Below are positions 44,564 to 52,605 of a stretch of 64,000 nucleotides of DNA, piece after piece. The DNA is taken from positions 1-64,000 of the forward strand of contig NZ_PDNV01000015.1 of the NCBI RefSeq assembly GCF_002849615.1, read 5' to 3'. This DNA is from Pollutimonas nitritireducens. GTDB lineage: Bacteria; Pseudomonadota; Gammaproteobacteria; Burkholderiales; Burkholderiaceae_B. Each line of letters begins with the position of its first letter. Position 1 is the first letter of the stretch. A model generated the notes under the pieces. That model was given only the letters and a program-made list of their open reading frames with translations. It was not told the origin of the DNA and made no database searches. The translations under genes were made by a program, and so were the position numbers.

Positions 44564-45406
44564 ATGTCATCGCCTCAATCGCAATCGATATTCACCATGC
44601 CCGTCCTTGTCGAGGTCGGGCAGCACGACTTTGAGCGCTCCGCCCGTGTGCTGCGCGCCAGAGCCGGTATTGTGATTGGTAATCATAAGCACGAGATGGC
44701 GGCGCGTACTTTGGGCATGCGCGCCAAGGCCCTGGGAATGGGTAGCGCCAAGCAGTACCTGGATCACCTTGAGCAGAATCCGCACTCGCCCGAGTGGGAA
44801 GCGTTCGTCAACGCCTTCACGATCAATCACACCGCATTCTTTCGTGAACAGCACCATTTCGATATCCTGGCCAAGTTCGCGAAGTCGCGCAAGAAGCCGT
44901 TCTCGGTCTGGTGCGCTGCATCGTCCACCGGCGAAGAACCCTACACCATCGCCATGGCCTTGCGCGAATCATGTCCGCAGCCAGATGTCGGTGTTTCGAT
45001 ACTGGCTACCGACATCGACACGCGCGCTGTCGAGCGCGCGCAGGAAGGGGTGTATTCGCTGGAACGCGTGCAGCCCATACCGGAGGGCTATCTGAAGAAG
45101 TACTTCCAGCGTGGCATGGGGCGGCATGTCGGCATGGTTCGCGCCAAATCGGCCATCCGCGACATGATCGGATTCCAGACATTCAACCTGCTTTCCAGCA
45201 ACTGGCCCACCGATCAGAAGTTCGATGCCATTTTCTGTCGCAACACCATGATTTATTTCGATAAGCCGACTCAAACACGCATTCTGGAGCGCTTTGCGTC
45301 CATGCTGAAGCCGGGCGGCTTGTTATTTGCGGGTCACTCCGAGAATTTCACCTATCTGACCACTGCATTTCGTCTGCAAGGTCAGACGGTGTACGAGCTC
45401 GCGTAG
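44564..45406 (+). CDS. cheR: CheR, receptor methyltransferase
   Basis: A 280-residue SAM-dependent enzyme that methylates receptor glutamates. The helical N-terminal domain (about 15-95) ends at INHTAFFREQHHF. The SAM-binding motif is WCAASSTGEEPYTIAM (about 122-137), and FDAIFCRNTMIYFD follows. ATG 44564 is chosen, 4 bp after the MCP stop; an in-frame TTG at 44537 would overlap the MCP gene. Confidence 0.95.
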   Translation: MSSPQSQSIFTMPVLVEVGQHDFERSARVLRARAGIVIGNHKHEMAARTLGMRAKALGMGSAKQYLDHLEQNPHSPEWEAFVNAFTINHTAFFREQHHFDILAKFAKSRKKPFSVWCAASSTGEEPYTIAMALRESCPQPDVGVSILATDIDTRAVERAQEGVYSLERVQPIPEGYLKKYFQRGMGRHVGMVRAKSAIRDMIGFQTFNLLSSNWPTDQKFDAIFCRNTMIYFDKPTQTRILERFASMLKPGGLLFAGHSENFTYLTTAFRLQGQTVYELA

Positions 45407-45445
45407 CGCGAGGCCGATCACCGTGTTTATTGAGCTGCATCATAA

Positions 45446-46498
45446 ATGAAGAAAATTCGAGTCCTGTGTGTGGACGATTCGGCTCTGGTTCGAGGCTTGA
45501 TGACCGAGATCATCAACGGGCAACCCGATATGGAAGTCGTCGCGTCCGCGCCCGATCCGCTCATTGCGCGCGAGTTGATCAAATTGCACAATCCTGACGT
45601 ACTGACGCTGGACGTCGAGATGCCACGCATGGACGGCCTGGATTTTCTCGAACGCCTGATGCGTTTGCGGCCCATGCCGGTGGTCATGGTCTCGTCCTTG
45701 ACCGAACGCAATTCTGAAGTCACGCTGCGCGCGCTTGAACTCGGTGCGGTCGATTTCGTGACCAAACCCAAACTTGGCCTGCGCGACGGTTTGCTCGAAT
45801 ACAGCGAGTTGATCGCGGACAAGATCCGTGCGGCCGCCACCTCGCGCCCCAGGCAACCACGTCAGGCGGGCCACGCACCTGCCGCGCGGTTGACGCCTGT
45901 GTTCTCGACCACCGAGAAACTCGTGCTGATCGGTGCGTCCACAGGTGGCACGGAAGCCATACGTCAAGTGTTGGAACCTCTGCCGGCAAATAGTCCGGCC
46001 ATCATGATCACCCAGCACATGCCGGCCGGTTTCACCCGCTCGTTCGTGCAACGGCTAGACAATTTGTGCGCTGTGCAAGTGCACGAGGCCGAAGACGGTC
46101 AACGGGTCTTGCCCGGACATGTCTATCTTGCCCCGGGCGGGGTTGCACACATGAAACTGGCACGCTCTGGCGCCAATTACGTCGTAAAGCTCGACTACAG
46201 CGATCCGGTAAACAGGCATCGTCCCTCGGTCGATGTGCTGTTTCACTCCGCCGCGCAAGTGGCTGGAAAGAATGCGGTCGGCGTGATCCTGACGGGCATG
46301 GGAAAGGATGGGGCATTGGGTATGCTGGCGATGAAGCAGGCCGGTGCCATTACTTTCGCACAAGACGAAGCAAGTTGTGTTGTATTTGGCATGCCGCGCG
46401 AGGCGCTGCATATAGGCGCAGCCGACAGCGCGGTGCCGTTATCGGAAATCAGCCAGCGCATCCTATCAAGTGCTGGCTCATATGGCCATAGAGTCTGA
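45446..46498 (+). CDS. cheB: CheB, receptor methylesterase/response regulator
   Basis: A 350-residue two-domain protein. The receiver domain (1-125) carries phospho-acceptor Asp56 in [14 protein letters not shown]. The methylesterase domain (about 160-345) has the catalytic triad in [10 protein letters not shown] (Ser), ITQHMPAGF (His) and [11 protein letters not shown] (Asp). It removes methyl groups from receptors after CheA phosphorylation. It follows cheR after only 39 bp, where many relatives carry cheD. Confidence 0.96.
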   Translation: MKKIRVLCVDDSALVRGLMTEIINGQPDMEVVASAPDPLIARELIKLHNPDVLTLDVEMPRMDGLDFLERLMRLRPMPVVMVSSLTERNSEVTLRALELGAVDFVTKPKLGLRDGLLEYSELIADKIRAAATSRPRQPRQAGHAPAARLTPVFSTTEKLVLIGASTGGTEAIRQVLEPLPANSPAIMITQHMPAGFTRSFVQRLDNLCAVQVHEAEDGQRVLPGHVYLAPGGVAHMKLARSGANYVVKLDYSDPVNRHRPSVDVLFHSAAQVAGKNAVGVILTGMGKDGALGMLAMKQAGAITFAQDEASCVVFGMPREALHIGAADSAVPLSEISQRILSSAGSYGHRV

Positions 46499-46544
46499 TT
46501 TTCCCCGAAGATTCTCGGCTATTTATTATTTTGGAGCGTGTTAA

Positions 46545-46934
46545 GTGGTACAGAAAACCATGAAAATTCTGGTTGTCGATGACTTTCCAACCATGCGTCG
46601 GATCATCAAGAACCTGCTTAAGGACCTGGGCTTCGAGAACGTGGACGAGGCCGAAGACGGCGCCATGGGTCTCGAAAAACTACGCAACGGAAATTTCGAT
46701 TTCGTGGTCTCCGACTGGAATATGCCCAATATGGACGGTCTGGCAATGTTGCAAAACATTCGGGCGGATCCCGTCCTGGCCAAGCTGCCGGTGCTGATGG
46801 TTACTGCGGAAGCCAAGAAAGAGAACATCATTGCCGCGGCACAGGCCGGCGCGAATGGTTACGTTGTCAAGCCGTTCACCGCGGCTACGTTGGAAGAGAA
46901 GCTGAACAAGATCTTTGAAAAGCTCGGTGCATAA
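46545..46934 (+). CDS. cheY: CheY, chemotaxis response regulator
   Basis: A 129-residue single receiver domain nearly identical in layout to E. coli CheY. It has the acidic pair in [10 protein letters not shown], phospho-acceptor Asp57 in [10 protein letters not shown], switch residue Thr in [10 protein letters not shown] and Lys in VKPFTAATL. Phospho-CheY binds FliM and changes motor direction. GTG 46545 is preferred to ATG 46560: GGAG lies nine bases upstream and the length then equals the family's. Confidence 0.96.
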   Translation: MVQKTMKILVVDDFPTMRRIIKNLLKDLGFENVDEAEDGAMGLEKLRNGNFDFVVSDWNMPNMDGLAMLQNIRADPVLAKLPVLMVTAEAKKENIIAAAQAGANGYVVKPFTAATLEEKLNKIFEKLGA

Positions 46935-46944
46935 GGGGATAGCC

Positions 46945-47589
46945 ATGAGTACAACTGAACTTCCCCTGGCCAACGAGACCGATGAGCAACCGGTAGACCT
47001 GATTCATCGCATTGCTTCAGTCACGCGCAAACTACGGGAAAGCATGCGCGAGCTGGGCCTGGACCAAGCTATCAAGGACGCAGCCCATGCCATTCCCGAC
47101 GCGCGCGATCGGCTGCATTATGTGGCGCGCATGACCGAGCAGGCCGCCAACCGTGTGTTGAACGCCGCCGAGCAGACACAGCCGCTGCAGGAAAGCATGC
47201 AGAAAGACGCCAAGGCGCTGGATGCCCGTTGGCAAAGCTGGTTCGATCATCCGGTGGAACTCGATCAGGCTCGCGAGCTTGTCGACGACACACGCACCTT
47301 GCTTAAAGATATTCCCCGGAAGACGCAGGCCTCCCAAGGTAATCTCCTGGACATCATCATGGCGCAAGACTTCCAGGACTTGACTGGCCAGGTCATCATG
47401 AAGATGCTGGGCGTGGTCACTGCCATCGAGACGGAACTGGTGCAAGTGTTGATCGATAGCGTTCCCCAGGAAAAACGCGAGGAAGCCGCGTCGCTATTGA
47501 ATGGACCCGATGTCAACCCGGCGGGCAAGGTCGACGTGGTGACCAGCCAGGATCAGGTGGACGATCTGCTCTCCAGCCTGGGATTCTGA
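46945..47589 (+). CDS. cheZ: CheZ, CheY-phosphate phosphatase
   Basis: A 214-residue helical protein. The central helices hold the active-site region IIMAQDFQDLTGQVIMKM, with the Gln that activates water. The C-terminal peptide SQDQVDDLLSSLGF is the conserved CheY-binding helix. It starts 10 bp after cheY with GGGGATAG upstream. Confidence 0.95.
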   Translation: MSTTELPLANETDEQPVDLIHRIASVTRKLRESMRELGLDQAIKDAAHAIPDARDRLHYVARMTEQAANRVLNAAEQTQPLQESMQKDAKALDARWQSWFDHPVELDQARELVDDTRTLLKDIPRKTQASQGNLLDIIMAQDFQDLTGQVIMKMLGVVTAIETELVQVLIDSVPQEKREEAASLLNGPDVNPAGKVDVVTSQDQVDDLLSSLGF

Positions 47590-47728
47590 CCGATAGGAGT
47601 TTCGCCGGCACAGACGATGTGTCGGGTACAGGATGTTATTGCTGCCAGGCGGTGATGTTGCTACGATAGGGCGGCCCGGACAACGGGTCAGCTTATAAAA
47701 ATTAAAGTGAACGTCTGGGGAGACAAAA

Positions 47729-49234
47729 ATGAAGAAGAAATCCGGCCGCACCGTGGGTGTATCGCGTTTGCTCGGGCGGCTAAGTCGTGGCGAGGCCACG
47801 CTCTCGGACAGAGCCTGGACGCTTAGCCCGATAGCTTGGCCGCTTGGCAGATTCCTGGTCACCTTGCGCGATCGCTTCGTCACCATGCGCAATGCCAGCA
47901 TCGATATCTCGCTCAATACCGCTCGACTCCAGACACAAACAGAAGTGTGCGGCGATATGGCGCGCGAGCAAGCGCTCGAGGCCGAAGGTCTGGCGACCCG
48001 TGGCGAGCAGATTTCCACCATGTCCAACCAGACGGAAGCGGCCGTCACCGAAATCGCAGCCGCTTTCCATACTCAAATGGAAGTGGCGCACGCGACTTTG
48101 CAGCAACTGAACGACCTGCAAACCCGGGTGTCGAGGGTGGCTGCCCAGATGGAAGTGTTCTCCGGCGTGGTGTCGCAGCTCAGTCAGCGCGCCCACTCGG
48201 TCGAAGACACCAGCCGCCTTATCAAGGACATTGCACTTCAGACACACCTGCTGGCCCTGAACGCAGGTGTCGAGGCTGCCCGCGCCGGCGATGCAGGGCG
48301 CGGTTTCGCCGTGGTGGCCAGCGAAGTGGGCAAGCTGGCGGAACGGGTCAATTCGGCCACGGGCGAGATTGTCAAGCACACCAGCGAGATTCTGGACCTC
48401 GTCGCCGACACACGCAGCAAGACCGATGACATTCATACAGACATGACGACGTCGGACCATGTCGTGGGCCGGTTCACCATCAGCTTTAATCAGTTCGTCA
48501 GTGAGTTCGAGCGCATAGACACGCAGATGATCGAGGTCGTCTCCACGGTGGAGCAGGTCAATGTAACCAACCAGGAAATGAACCGTTCCATCGAGCGTAT
48601 CGCAACGCTGAGTTCCCAGGTCCAGCAAGGGATGGGAGCCATGAGCCAGCAGGTGACGGCCGTACGCGTCAAGTCGGAAAACTTGCAAGAAATGCTGGCG
48701 GCTTTGCGCACTGGCAATACGCCTTTCGATTCCCTGGTCAGCGTGCTGGAGTCACTCAATTCGGCCTGTGCGACCTTGTTGCGCCAGGCCAGTCGCCGCG
48801 GGGCGGACATATTCGACGATCAGTACCGCCGCATTCCCAACAGCAACCCAGCGCGGTTCAACACGGCCTACGACATGGCCATCGACGAGCCGTTGACGCA
48901 GATACTGGATTACGTGCTCGAACAATTGCCTGGCGGTTTTTATACGCTGCTGGTCGATCGGCATGGTTACTGTCCCACGCACAATACGCGCTACTCGCGT
49001 ACGCCGACGGGCAACCTGGACCACGATACCCGGCATGTACGCAATAAGCGCATTTTCGAAGACCCGGTCTGCCAGGCGGCAGTCAAGAACCAGTCCGGCG
49101 TGCTGTGCCAGACGTATACACGGGACACCGGCGAAATAGTCACCGATGTGTCCATTCCCGTGGACATCGACAACAGCCGCTGGGGCGCGGTGCGCATCGG
49201 CATCGACTACGCCAAGTTCGTGGAGATGAATTAA
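47729..49234 (+). CDS. Soluble methyl-accepting receptor with C-terminal Cache-like sensor
   Basis: A 501-residue receptor with no signal peptide or membrane helix, so it is cytoplasmic. The N-terminal 60 residues are basic. The coiled-coil signalling module spans about 75-325, with the hairpin tip [23 protein letters not shown]. The last ~150 residues form a separate sensor-like domain with [31 protein letters not shown] and SRWGAVRIG, a pattern of Cache-like folds. Signalling-first, sensor-last order reverses the usual receptor. The 139-bp gap after cheZ suggests its own promoter, but none is clear. Ligand unknown. Confidence 0.88.
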   Translation: MKKKSGRTVGVSRLLGRLSRGEATLSDRAWTLSPIAWPLGRFLVTLRDRFVTMRNASIDISLNTARLQTQTEVCGDMAREQALEAEGLATRGEQISTMSNQTEAAVTEIAAAFHTQMEVAHATLQQLNDLQTRVSRVAAQMEVFSGVVSQLSQRAHSVEDTSRLIKDIALQTHLLALNAGVEAARAGDAGRGFAVVASEVGKLAERVNSATGEIVKHTSEILDLVADTRSKTDDIHTDMTTSDHVVGRFTISFNQFVSEFERIDTQMIEVVSTVEQVNVTNQEMNRSIERIATLSSQVQQGMGAMSQQVTAVRVKSENLQEMLAALRTGNTPFDSLVSVLESLNSACATLLRQASRRGADIFDDQYRRIPNSNPARFNTAYDMAIDEPLTQILDYVLEQLPGGFYTLLVDRHGYCPTHNTRYSRTPTGNLDHDTRHVRNKRIFEDPVCQAAVKNQSGVLCQTYTRDTGEIVTDVSIPVDIDNSRWGAVRIGIDYAKFVEMN

Positions 49235-49336
49235 GCGGGTTTAGTGGGCTTGCTTGGGCATTCGCCTGTGGGTGGTTCGTCTAGAATCGTGTTTCATCGG
49301 ATCTTCCCGTACCAACCCACGTTTTTCTACCCATGA

Positions 49337-50494
49337 ATGGCTGAGGACAGCGACCTCGAAAAAACCGAACCCGCCTCGCCGCGGCGCCTGGAGAAGGCGC
49401 GCGAAGAAGGCCAGGTCGTACGTTCACGCGAGCTCAACACCTTTATGTTGTTGAGCGCTGGCGTGGCGATGCTGTGGTTCGGCGGGGCGCAAATCTATCA
49501 CAGCCTGAATGGCATCCTCGAATCCGGCTTGTGGTTCGATCTGCGGGTGGGGCGGGACACCAACGTCATGCTGTCGGTCGCTGGCAATTCCGCCTTGCAG
49601 GCCTTGCTGGCACTGGCACCTCTTTTCATCGCGCTGGTGGTGGTGGCTATTTTTTCGTCTGTGCTGCTTGGCGGCTTCATGTTTTCCACGAAAGCGCTCG
49701 AGCCGAAGTTCGAGCGCATGAATCCGATCAAAGGCGTCGCGCGCATGTTCTCGGCGCAGACTGTGGTGGAATTGATCAAAACCTTGGCCAAGGCGACGGT
49801 AATTGGTACCGTTGGTGCAATGGTAATCTGGAATTACCGCGACCAGATGTTGTCGCTGATGCACACCACGCCTACCGAAGCACTTACATCCGGGATGGAG
49901 CTGGTGGCCCTTTGCTGTGCCTTGATCGTCTCGGCGCTGTTCCTTATCGTGCTCATCGATGCGCCCTGGCAATTGTTCAGTCACTACAAGAAAATGCGGA
50001 TGTCCAAGCAGGACGTCAAGCAGGAGCACAAGGAAAGTGACGGCGACCCTCACGTCAAGGGTCGGATACGCCAGCAGCAACGCGCGATGGCTCGACGCCG
50101 CATGATGTCCGAAGTGCCCAATGCCGATGTCATCGTTACCAATCCGACGCACTATGCCGTGGCACTGGTCTACAAGGAAGGACAGGGCGGGGCGCCGCGG
50201 GTCGTGGCCAAGGGGACCGGCCTGGTTGCGGCAAGGGTGCGCGCGCTCGCCGCCGAACACAAGGTGCCCGTGCTTAGCGCGCCCCCATTGGCTCGGGCGC
50301 TGTATCACAACGTGGAACTTGGTCATGAAATACCAGGCGAGCTTTATTCGGCAGTGGCAGAAGTGCTGGCCTGGGTCTTCCAGTTGCGCAGCTGGAATAT
50401 GGGTACGGGAACAGAGCCTTCGAAGCCTTCCCGCCTGGTGGTCCCGCCAGAGCTCGATCCTGAGGGCATACATAAGGTTGCGGCACAGACATAA
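49337..50494 (+). CDS. flhB: FlhB, flagellar export switch protein
   Basis: A 385-residue export-gate protein. Four helices lie in the first 215 residues, followed by a cytoplasmic domain with the self-cleavage motif NPTH at residues 269-272, the same position as in E. coli. Cleavage changes substrate specificity from rod/hook to filament proteins. The final ~30 residues are polar and variable. Its stop overlaps the flhA start by one base (TAATG). Confidence 0.96.
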   Translation: MAEDSDLEKTEPASPRRLEKAREEGQVVRSRELNTFMLLSAGVAMLWFGGAQIYHSLNGILESGLWFDLRVGRDTNVMLSVAGNSALQALLALAPLFIALVVVAIFSSVLLGGFMFSTKALEPKFERMNPIKGVARMFSAQTVVELIKTLAKATVIGTVGAMVIWNYRDQMLSLMHTTPTEALTSGMELVALCCALIVSALFLIVLIDAPWQLFSHYKKMRMSKQDVKQEHKESDGDPHVKGRIRQQQRAMARRRMMSEVPNADVIVTNPTHYAVALVYKEGQGGAPRVVAKGTGLVAARVRALAAEHKVPVLSAPPLARALYHNVELGHEIPGELYSAVAEVLAWVFQLRSWNMGTGTEPSKPSRLVVPPELDPEGIHKVAAQT

Positions 50495-52605
50495 TGAATA
50501 ATTTTTTTGCTTTACTCAAGGCCAACGGCGGACAACATGCCCGCCTGATGGCTGGTCCGGTGCTGATCCTGATGGTGCTGGGCATGATGATCCTGCCCCT
50601 GCCACCGTTCATCCTGGACTTGTTGTTCACCTTCAATATCTCGCTGTCGGTGATGATATTGCTGGTGGCCATGTTCACCAAGAAGCCGCTCGATTTCGCT
50701 GCTTTCCCGGCCGTGCTGCTGTTCGCCACCTTGTTGCGCCTGTCGCTCAACGTGGCATCGACGCGCGTGGTATTGCTGCATGGCCATAAAGGCCCGGATG
50801 CGGCCGGCCAAGTCATCGAGGCTTTTGGTCACTTTCTGGTGGGCGGCAATTTTGCGGTCGGTATCATCGTTTTCGTTATCCTGGTCATCATCAACTTTGT
50901 CGTCATCACCAAGGGCGCTGGCCGGATCGCAGAAGTGGGCGCGCGGTTCACGCTGGATGCCATGCCGGGCAAGCAGATGGCGATCGACGCCGACCTGAAC
51001 GCGGGTCTGGTGGGCGAGGATGAAGCGCGCCGGCGCCGGATGGAAGTCTCGCAGGAGGCCGAGTTCTACGGTTCCATGGACGGCGCGAGCAAATTCGTGC
51101 GCGGCGACGCGGTTGCGGGCCTGCTCATCATGATCATCAACGTCATTGGCGGCCTGTTCATCGGGGTAGGGCAGCACGACCTGGCCTTTGGCGAGGCCGC
51201 GCGTGTCTATACGTTGTTGACCATTGGCGATGGCCTGGTCGCCCAGATTCCCGCGCTTGTGATTTCGACCGCCGCGGGCGTCGTGGTGTCGCGCGTGGCG
51301 ACAGACGAGGACGTTGGCCAGCAAATGGTCAGCCAGCTGTTTGCCAATCCGAATGTGCTGTTCATCACTGCCGGCATCATGGCCGCCATGGGCCTGATCC
51401 CCAATATGCCCCACGTTGCCTTCCTGTTGCTTGCAGCCGCGCTGGCCGGTGGCGGATGGTTGATGTACAAGCGCCAACAGGCGGAGAAGCTGGCGGAAGC
51501 CGAAGAACCGGAAAAAGTGCAGGCGGCGGTCGAAGCAGCCGCGGCCGAGGCAACCTGGGACGACGTCGCATTGGTCGATCCCCTGGGTCTGGAAGTGGGT
51601 TATCGATTGATCTCGCTGGTTGACCACGCCCAGAACGGTGAACTGCTGCATCGCATACGCAGTCTGCGCAAGAAATTTGCCCAGGATGTCGGTTTTCTGC
51701 CTCCCGTGGTCCACATACGCGACAATCTGGAGCTCAAGCCCAACGATTACCGTATCCTGCTTTCGGGCGTGGAAGTCGGACGCGGGTCTGCCACGCCAGG
51801 CCAGTGGCTCGCCATCGATCCCGGCGGTGTAACCATGAAATTGCCGGGCAACATCACGACAGACCCCGCCTTCGGTCTGCCTGCAGTGTGGATAGATGTG
51901 GGCTTGCGCGAGCAAGCGCAGATCGCCGGCTACACAGTTGTCGATGCGGGCACCGTCATCGCCACCCACTTGAACCACCTCATGCATCGCTATGGCGGCG
52001 AACTGCTGGGCCGTCAGGAAGTGCAGTCTCTGCTCGATCACGTGGGGCGCGAAGTGCCCAAGCTCATTGAAGACCTCGTTCCGAAGACGGTCAGTCTGAC
52101 GCTGCTTCAAAAATTGCTGCGTGGCCTGCTCGCCGAGGAGGTGCCCATACGCGATATGCGCACGATCGTGGAAACCTTGGCCGAGCATGCGCCCCGCCTT
52201 GCTGCACTTAACGCGACCGGCACCGGCCCCGACTCCAACGAGCTCCTGGCGCTGACCCGTGTAGGATTAGGTCGTGCCATTACCCAGCAATGGTTCCCCG
52301 GCGATGTTGAGCTGCGCGTCATCGGCCTCGACCCCCGTCTCGAACGTGTGCTGACCCAGGCCTTGACCACCAGTGGTGCGCTGGAACCCGGCCTTGCCGA
52401 CAGTGTGCTGAACGACGCACAGCGCGCCGTCCAGGTGCAGGAGGCCAACGGCGACGCCACCGTGCTGGTCGTGCCTCCTGTGTTAAGGGCGTCCTTGTCC
52501 CGCTTCTTGCGTCACCATTTCCCCCAGATCGGGGTGCTTTCCAACGCCGAAATACCGGATGAACGCACCTTGCGCATCACCGCTGTGATCGGCGGAGCCG
52601 CTTAA
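50494..52605 (+). CDS. flhA: FlhA, flagellar export gate protein
   Basis: A 703-residue protein. About eight helices fill the first 330 residues, including the conserved cytoplasmic FHIPEP-type loop (LDAMPGKQMAIDADLNAGL, EDEARRRR). A large cytoplasmic domain follows, which docks chaperone-substrate complexes and uses the proton gradient for export. Length is normal for the family. It is flanked by one-base start/stop overlaps with flhB and flhF, so translation of the three is probably coupled. Confidence 0.97.
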   Translation: MNNFFALLKANGGQHARLMAGPVLILMVLGMMILPLPPFILDLLFTFNISLSVMILLVAMFTKKPLDFAAFPAVLLFATLLRLSLNVASTRVVLLHGHKGPDAAGQVIEAFGHFLVGGNFAVGIIVFVILVIINFVVITKGAGRIAEVGARFTLDAMPGKQMAIDADLNAGLVGEDEARRRRMEVSQEAEFYGSMDGASKFVRGDAVAGLLIMIINVIGGLFIGVGQHDLAFGEAARVYTLLTIGDGLVAQIPALVISTAAGVVVSRVATDEDVGQQMVSQLFANPNVLFITAGIMAAMGLIPNMPHVAFLLLAAALAGGGWLMYKRQQAEKLAEAEEPEKVQAAVEAAAAEATWDDVALVDPLGLEVGYRLISLVDHAQNGELLHRIRSLRKKFAQDVGFLPPVVHIRDNLELKPNDYRILLSGVEVGRGSATPGQWLAIDPGGVTMKLPGNITTDPAFGLPAVWIDVGLREQAQIAGYTVVDAGTVIATHLNHLMHRYGGELLGRQEVQSLLDHVGREVPKLIEDLVPKTVSLTLLQKLLRGLLAEEVPIRDMRTIVETLAEHAPRLAALNATGTGPDSNELLALTRVGLGRAITQQWFPGDVELRVIGLDPRLERVLTQALTTSGALEPGLADSVLNDAQRAVQVQEANGDATVLVVPPVLRASLSRFLRHHFPQIGVLSNAEIPDERTLRITAVIGGAA

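Noticed and set aside
47590-47728. Promoter before the soluble receptor gene
   Set aside because: TTATAA and TAAAG strings occur but without matching partners at proper spacing.
50512-52188. Long open frame (558 codons) on the minus strand opposite flhA
   Set aside because: Antisense shadow of a GC-rich gene: His/Gln/Arg-rich, no domain, no ribosome site, while flhA is unmistakable.
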